Assembly: GCA_021018815.1 (NCBI GenBank)
Contig: JAITYX010000016.1
Location: 5,905,001-5,969,000 of the forward strand
DNA: 64,000 nt
Origin: Talinum fruticosum
Lineage: Eukaryota > Streptophyta > Magnoliopsida > Caryophyllales > Talinaceae
Direction of reading: 5' to 3'
In this document: one piece after another, positions 61,020 to 64,000 of the stretch
How the letters are laid out: each line of letters starts with the position of its first letter
How positions within the stretch are numbered: position 1 is the first letter of the stretch
The notes under the pieces: model-generated
Seen by the model: only the letters and a program-made list of their open reading frames with translations
What the model was told of the DNA's origin: nothing
The model's database searches: none
Position numbers and translations under genes: made by a program

Positions 61020-63682
61020 ATGGCTTTAAGATTGTTGGCTTCCAGGGCCGCCTCACAGCTCAGGCTCGCTGTCTTCCCCAGAGGTTTTGCCACTGGTAAA
61101 TCAAATTCTAACTTCCTTTTTTTTTTTTATGCGGTTCATTGCTTTTCTTGGATCACATATATGTACGCGTAAATGATGTGATTTTGGTTCTGGGTGATTA
61201 GATCTCATCTGGGTTTTTGTTGAAATGCTTTATTGCTTCGTCATTTTTTCATTGTGTTTTCTTTAATGTGATTGGTTGAAGGGTTTTCGTTCTGAATCTT
61301 ATTGCACTCAAAGGGCAATTTGATGTTGAGATTTGATTCGGTTTTTCTGGCTTTTCGATCGCTGCAGTGGTAATCACCGATTTTATCTTTGGGTTTCATA
61401 CGGAATCATGCTCGTAAAAACAGGGTAAAGAGAGAAGTTAGTAAATTGTTGGTGTAATATCATATATTGTCTTCTTTGTTTGTTTACCGTAGGACATATT
61501 ATCATGCGAGGGGTTCTTTTAAAACTTGTTGAGAGATTACAGAACTGTGCAGGGGCAGTTCCTACACTAATATTAGGCCTTTCTTTTGTTGGGGGGTTGT
61601 GCACTCAGAAAGGCTCTACAATGGTAGAATTAAACCCTGATCTCGAGGTCGAAGGAGGGATGCTTGGACCACTAGACCACCTCTCTTAATTGTCAACTAG
61701 ATGTCCGTTTTGAGTATGAAATGTGTGTGAATTCCTGGGTTATGGGTTAGGTTGCGTCGCGGCACCTTTGTTGATGTGCACTTGGCAATTGACATAGTTG
61801 GGTGCATTTGTCCAAAAGGTTTTTCTTGTTGACTCAGGTAATTGCAGAACAAACTCATGAGCATTTGACAGTACTTTTAATTCTTGTGGTGATATATTTG
61901 TCTTTATTTGTTCAGGTTTGAAGACATTTTGTCAATGCTTGTCATCAATTCCTGAAAATACCTCGCTTTGGCTGTTTGTGTTTGTTTTAGGACTTGTTTG
62001 GGAAATTAACATCGCTTTTTTCTTTCAAAGCTAAAATACTAATTAGCACCAACCAAGATATTCTCCAGTAAACATTCCATAGATGGACCTCAGGCTTAGC
62101 TGTCTAAGAATAATCCCTTTTACCAGAACTGAAATGATTTAACACTGGTGAAAATCACTATGAGTGTGCAGTTTGTTGCTAAAATTGAAAAGTAGCTGGT
62201 TCTTCCGTTGGATGTTAGAAATGTCTTCCATACCTTGGCTTAATGATTGTCTTGTGCTTATGTCCCCGAGACTTCATTATGGTTGGATGGCTTGTGAAAA
62301 TTTTGCTTTTCCTAGGCAGCTATTTTGGCTTGCAGAATGTAAGCCCCTCTGCCACCCGTGGAAAAGAAGTAAAAACGAAACAACATGTTGGCATGCTTTG
62401 TTAAGCAATGCTTACAGGGAAAGAGAAGTTCTAAAACCTCAATGAGGTGAATTTGGGGCACTTATACTCTAAATGTGAGTTCCCTAGAATCCTAGGTGAA
62501 TTTTCTAAAAGCAAGTCCATTTTTCAAGTTGAAAGAGAGGAAAGGTGTAGTCAGCAGGGTGCAGAGAGATTGAATAAAGGAGAAACAAAGACTCTTAGCG
62601 TTCATTGTATCTATCTTGATTAGTTGATTTAATATCATCATTGAGAGCCATTACTAAACCATCATATATGCTGGAAGTTTGGATCCTGGATAATAGACAA
62701 TCATGAGGATGCTATAACAACTTACTGAAGGACATAGAGGTGATACAAGGGGAACTGCAAGTTTTTAGAACAGATTCTTGATGTTTCTAAGGCATGTAAA
62801 CAAAACGTCTGTGGCTTATCATCGTGGAAATCAAAAAATCTTATTTACCAGGATGATAAAGCTGATGCAACTCAATCTAAGATGTTTTTTTAATCCTTGT
62901 GTTTTTTGTTGCCAATAAAGGGGTGGCCTAGTGGCATTTGACCCCCATATCAAGGGTGGTATGGGGTTCAATGCCTACTAAGGGCATTTGGAAGGAAAAG
63001 TTATTGCCAACTTATCTCCTCGGTTCCCTCCTAGGCCCTTCCCCACTAATGTCCCGATCAGTAACTGGCCATATTAACCACATCAAGAGGGGGAAAAATA
63101 CTATGTTCTCACATGTTAGTAATACAACCTCCCCTCAACCCCCCAAAAAAAACAAAAAAGGGAAGTCCTCTGTGGGAATCAAACTGTTGCTCAGGTATCC
63201 AAATGCCCCGGAGTTTGGTGTAAAGGATGATGATTTCTGTTCTACTATATACATTGTAGAAATGTTGTGGTGAATATCTAATTTCATGTGCAGTCGTCAA
63301 TGAATTAAAATACTCCGACACTCATGAGTGGGTGAAAGTTGAAGGCAACTCAGCAACTATTGGGATAACTGACCATGCCCAAGACCATCTGGGCGATGTA
63401 GTCTATGTTGAGCTGCCAGAAGAGGGAGCTACCGTCACTCAAGGCAATGGATTTGGTGCAGTTGAGAGTGTCAAGGCGACAAGTGATGTGAATTCACCAA
63501 TTTCTGGTAAAGTGACAGAAGTCAACAAAGAACTCGACAATTCCCCAGCATTGATAAATGGCAGTCCATATGAGAATGGATGGATCATAAAGGTGGAGAT
63601 GAGCGATGCTGGTGAGCTCAAGTCCTTGATGGATGCTGGTCAGTACACCAAATTCTGCGAGGAAGAAGATGCAAAGCATTAA
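61020..63682 (+). CDS. GDCH: Glycine cleavage system H-protein, mitochondrial
   Basis: Two exons, 61020-61095 and 63294-63682, joined in frame (GT-AG, split Val codon) to give about 154 residues. Residues 1-25 ([16 protein letters not shown]...PRGFAT) form a basic, Arg/Ser/Ala-rich mitochondrial presequence. The mature part opens [12 protein letters not shown] and carries the lipoyl site VESVKATSD, with the modified Lys at about residue 86, then [25 protein letters not shown] and a C-terminal [11 protein letters not shown]-protein shuttles the aminomethyl group on its lipoyl arm between the P, T and L proteins of glycine decarboxylase in the matrix, the key step of photorespiration in leaves. 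Length and domain are complete. The 2.2-kb intron is enlarged by at least two SINEs. Confidence 0.97.
61570..61692 (-). mobile_element. tRNA-derived SINE in the H-protein intron, minus strand
   Basis: On the minus strand an A-box TGGTCTAGTGG (61679-61669) is followed 31 bases later by a B-box GGGTTTAATTCTACC (61637-61623). This is the internal RNA polymerase III promoter of a plant SINE. The sequence continues to a C/A-rich stretch near 61590. The 5' border is near 61692; the 3' border is uncertain. Confidence 0.65.
62915..63170 (+). mobile_element. tRNA-derived SINE in the H-protein intron, plus strand
   Basis: An exact A-box TGGCCTAGTGG (62924-62934) and a B-box GGTTCAATGCC (62965-62975) lie 30 bases apart. 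A tRNA-unrelated body follows, ending in a C- and A-rich tail near 63140-63165. It is oriented with the gene and ends about 125 bases before the exon 2 acceptor. It resembles the SINE at 61570-61692 in its boxes and may be of the same family. Confidence 0.7.
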
Positions 63683-64000
63683 AAGCTTGGGTTCATAATC
63701 CAAGCCTAGATCTGCCTCTAATGGTTGCTTTGCAATGTAGAACACCTCAATCTCAACCCTCCCCCGCCCCTCGCTCCCTAACCCAGAAAAAAAGGAAAAA
63801 CTTTTTTTCTGCACGGAAAAGAGAAGGGATAATTTTTGTTTTTTAGCTCTGGGTTTTCATTTCTTGTGCTTGAGGTCTTAATTCTTTTTATCAAGTGTTG
63901 AAGACCTCATATGGATTGATTTTGCCTGAGAATAATCAACATTCCTTCCTTTTCCCCTCTTGAGAGGAATCAAGCATGTAGCTGAAATCTAGCCAAACCA

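Noticed and set aside
62924..62975. tRNA gene
   Set aside because: A and B boxes are present but no cloverleaf or acceptor stem can be formed; the long unrelated body marks a SINE.

Overview
The window is nuclear DNA from a flowering plant, most likely a eudicot. Genes have GT-AG introns, intergenic DNA is AT-rich, and there are plant families (LOB-domain factor, plastid ferritin, KIN-12 kinesin, glycine decarboxylase H-protein). Plant transposons are nested in one another and tandem satellites are long. Nothing bacterial or organellar was seen. Three protein-coding genes look intact: a class I LOB-domain (LBD12-like) gene at 10147-10813 (minus), a plastid ferritin gene at 54003-56612 (plus, seven coding exons) and a mitochondrial glycine cleavage H-protein gene at 61020-63682 (plus, two exons).

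Layout. 1-10 kb is mostly non-coding, with two MITE-like elements, an LTR-like remnant and weak traces of an unidentified gene. The LBD gene follows. About 12.8-27.5 kb is a degenerate ~320-bp tandem satellite, interrupted by a 2.96-kb solo LTR, a 542-bp recent tandem duplication with a promoter-like end, and a LINE remnant. 27.5-29.85 kb is a second satellite with a ~255-bp unit. 32.2-36.8 kb carries an intron-bearing but broken KIN-12 (POK-like) kinesin pseudogene on the minus strand. 38.7-40.0 kb is a hAT-like element with an 8-bp target duplication. 40.9-49.3 kb is one Ty1/Copia element on the minus strand, without its reverse transcriptase core and split by two solo LTRs. 49.7-52.9 kb is a Mutator-like foldback element, almost all inverted repeat, with a second hAT-like element inside it. 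After ferritin come a nucleotide-sugar transporter pseudogene fragment and the H-protein gene, whose intron holds two tRNA-derived SINEs.

The three intact genes have no shared pathway: LBD proteins are developmental transcription factors, ferritin stores iron in plastids, and H-protein carries the lipoyl arm of photorespiratory glycine decarboxylase. The most unusual material is the order of insertion events and the two satellites, in particular the apparent three-unit higher-order pattern at 17.8-21.3 kb and the 255-bp repeat that carries a recurring coiled-coil-like peptide. I found no convincing new gene system. All identities come from reading by eye, without database searches.
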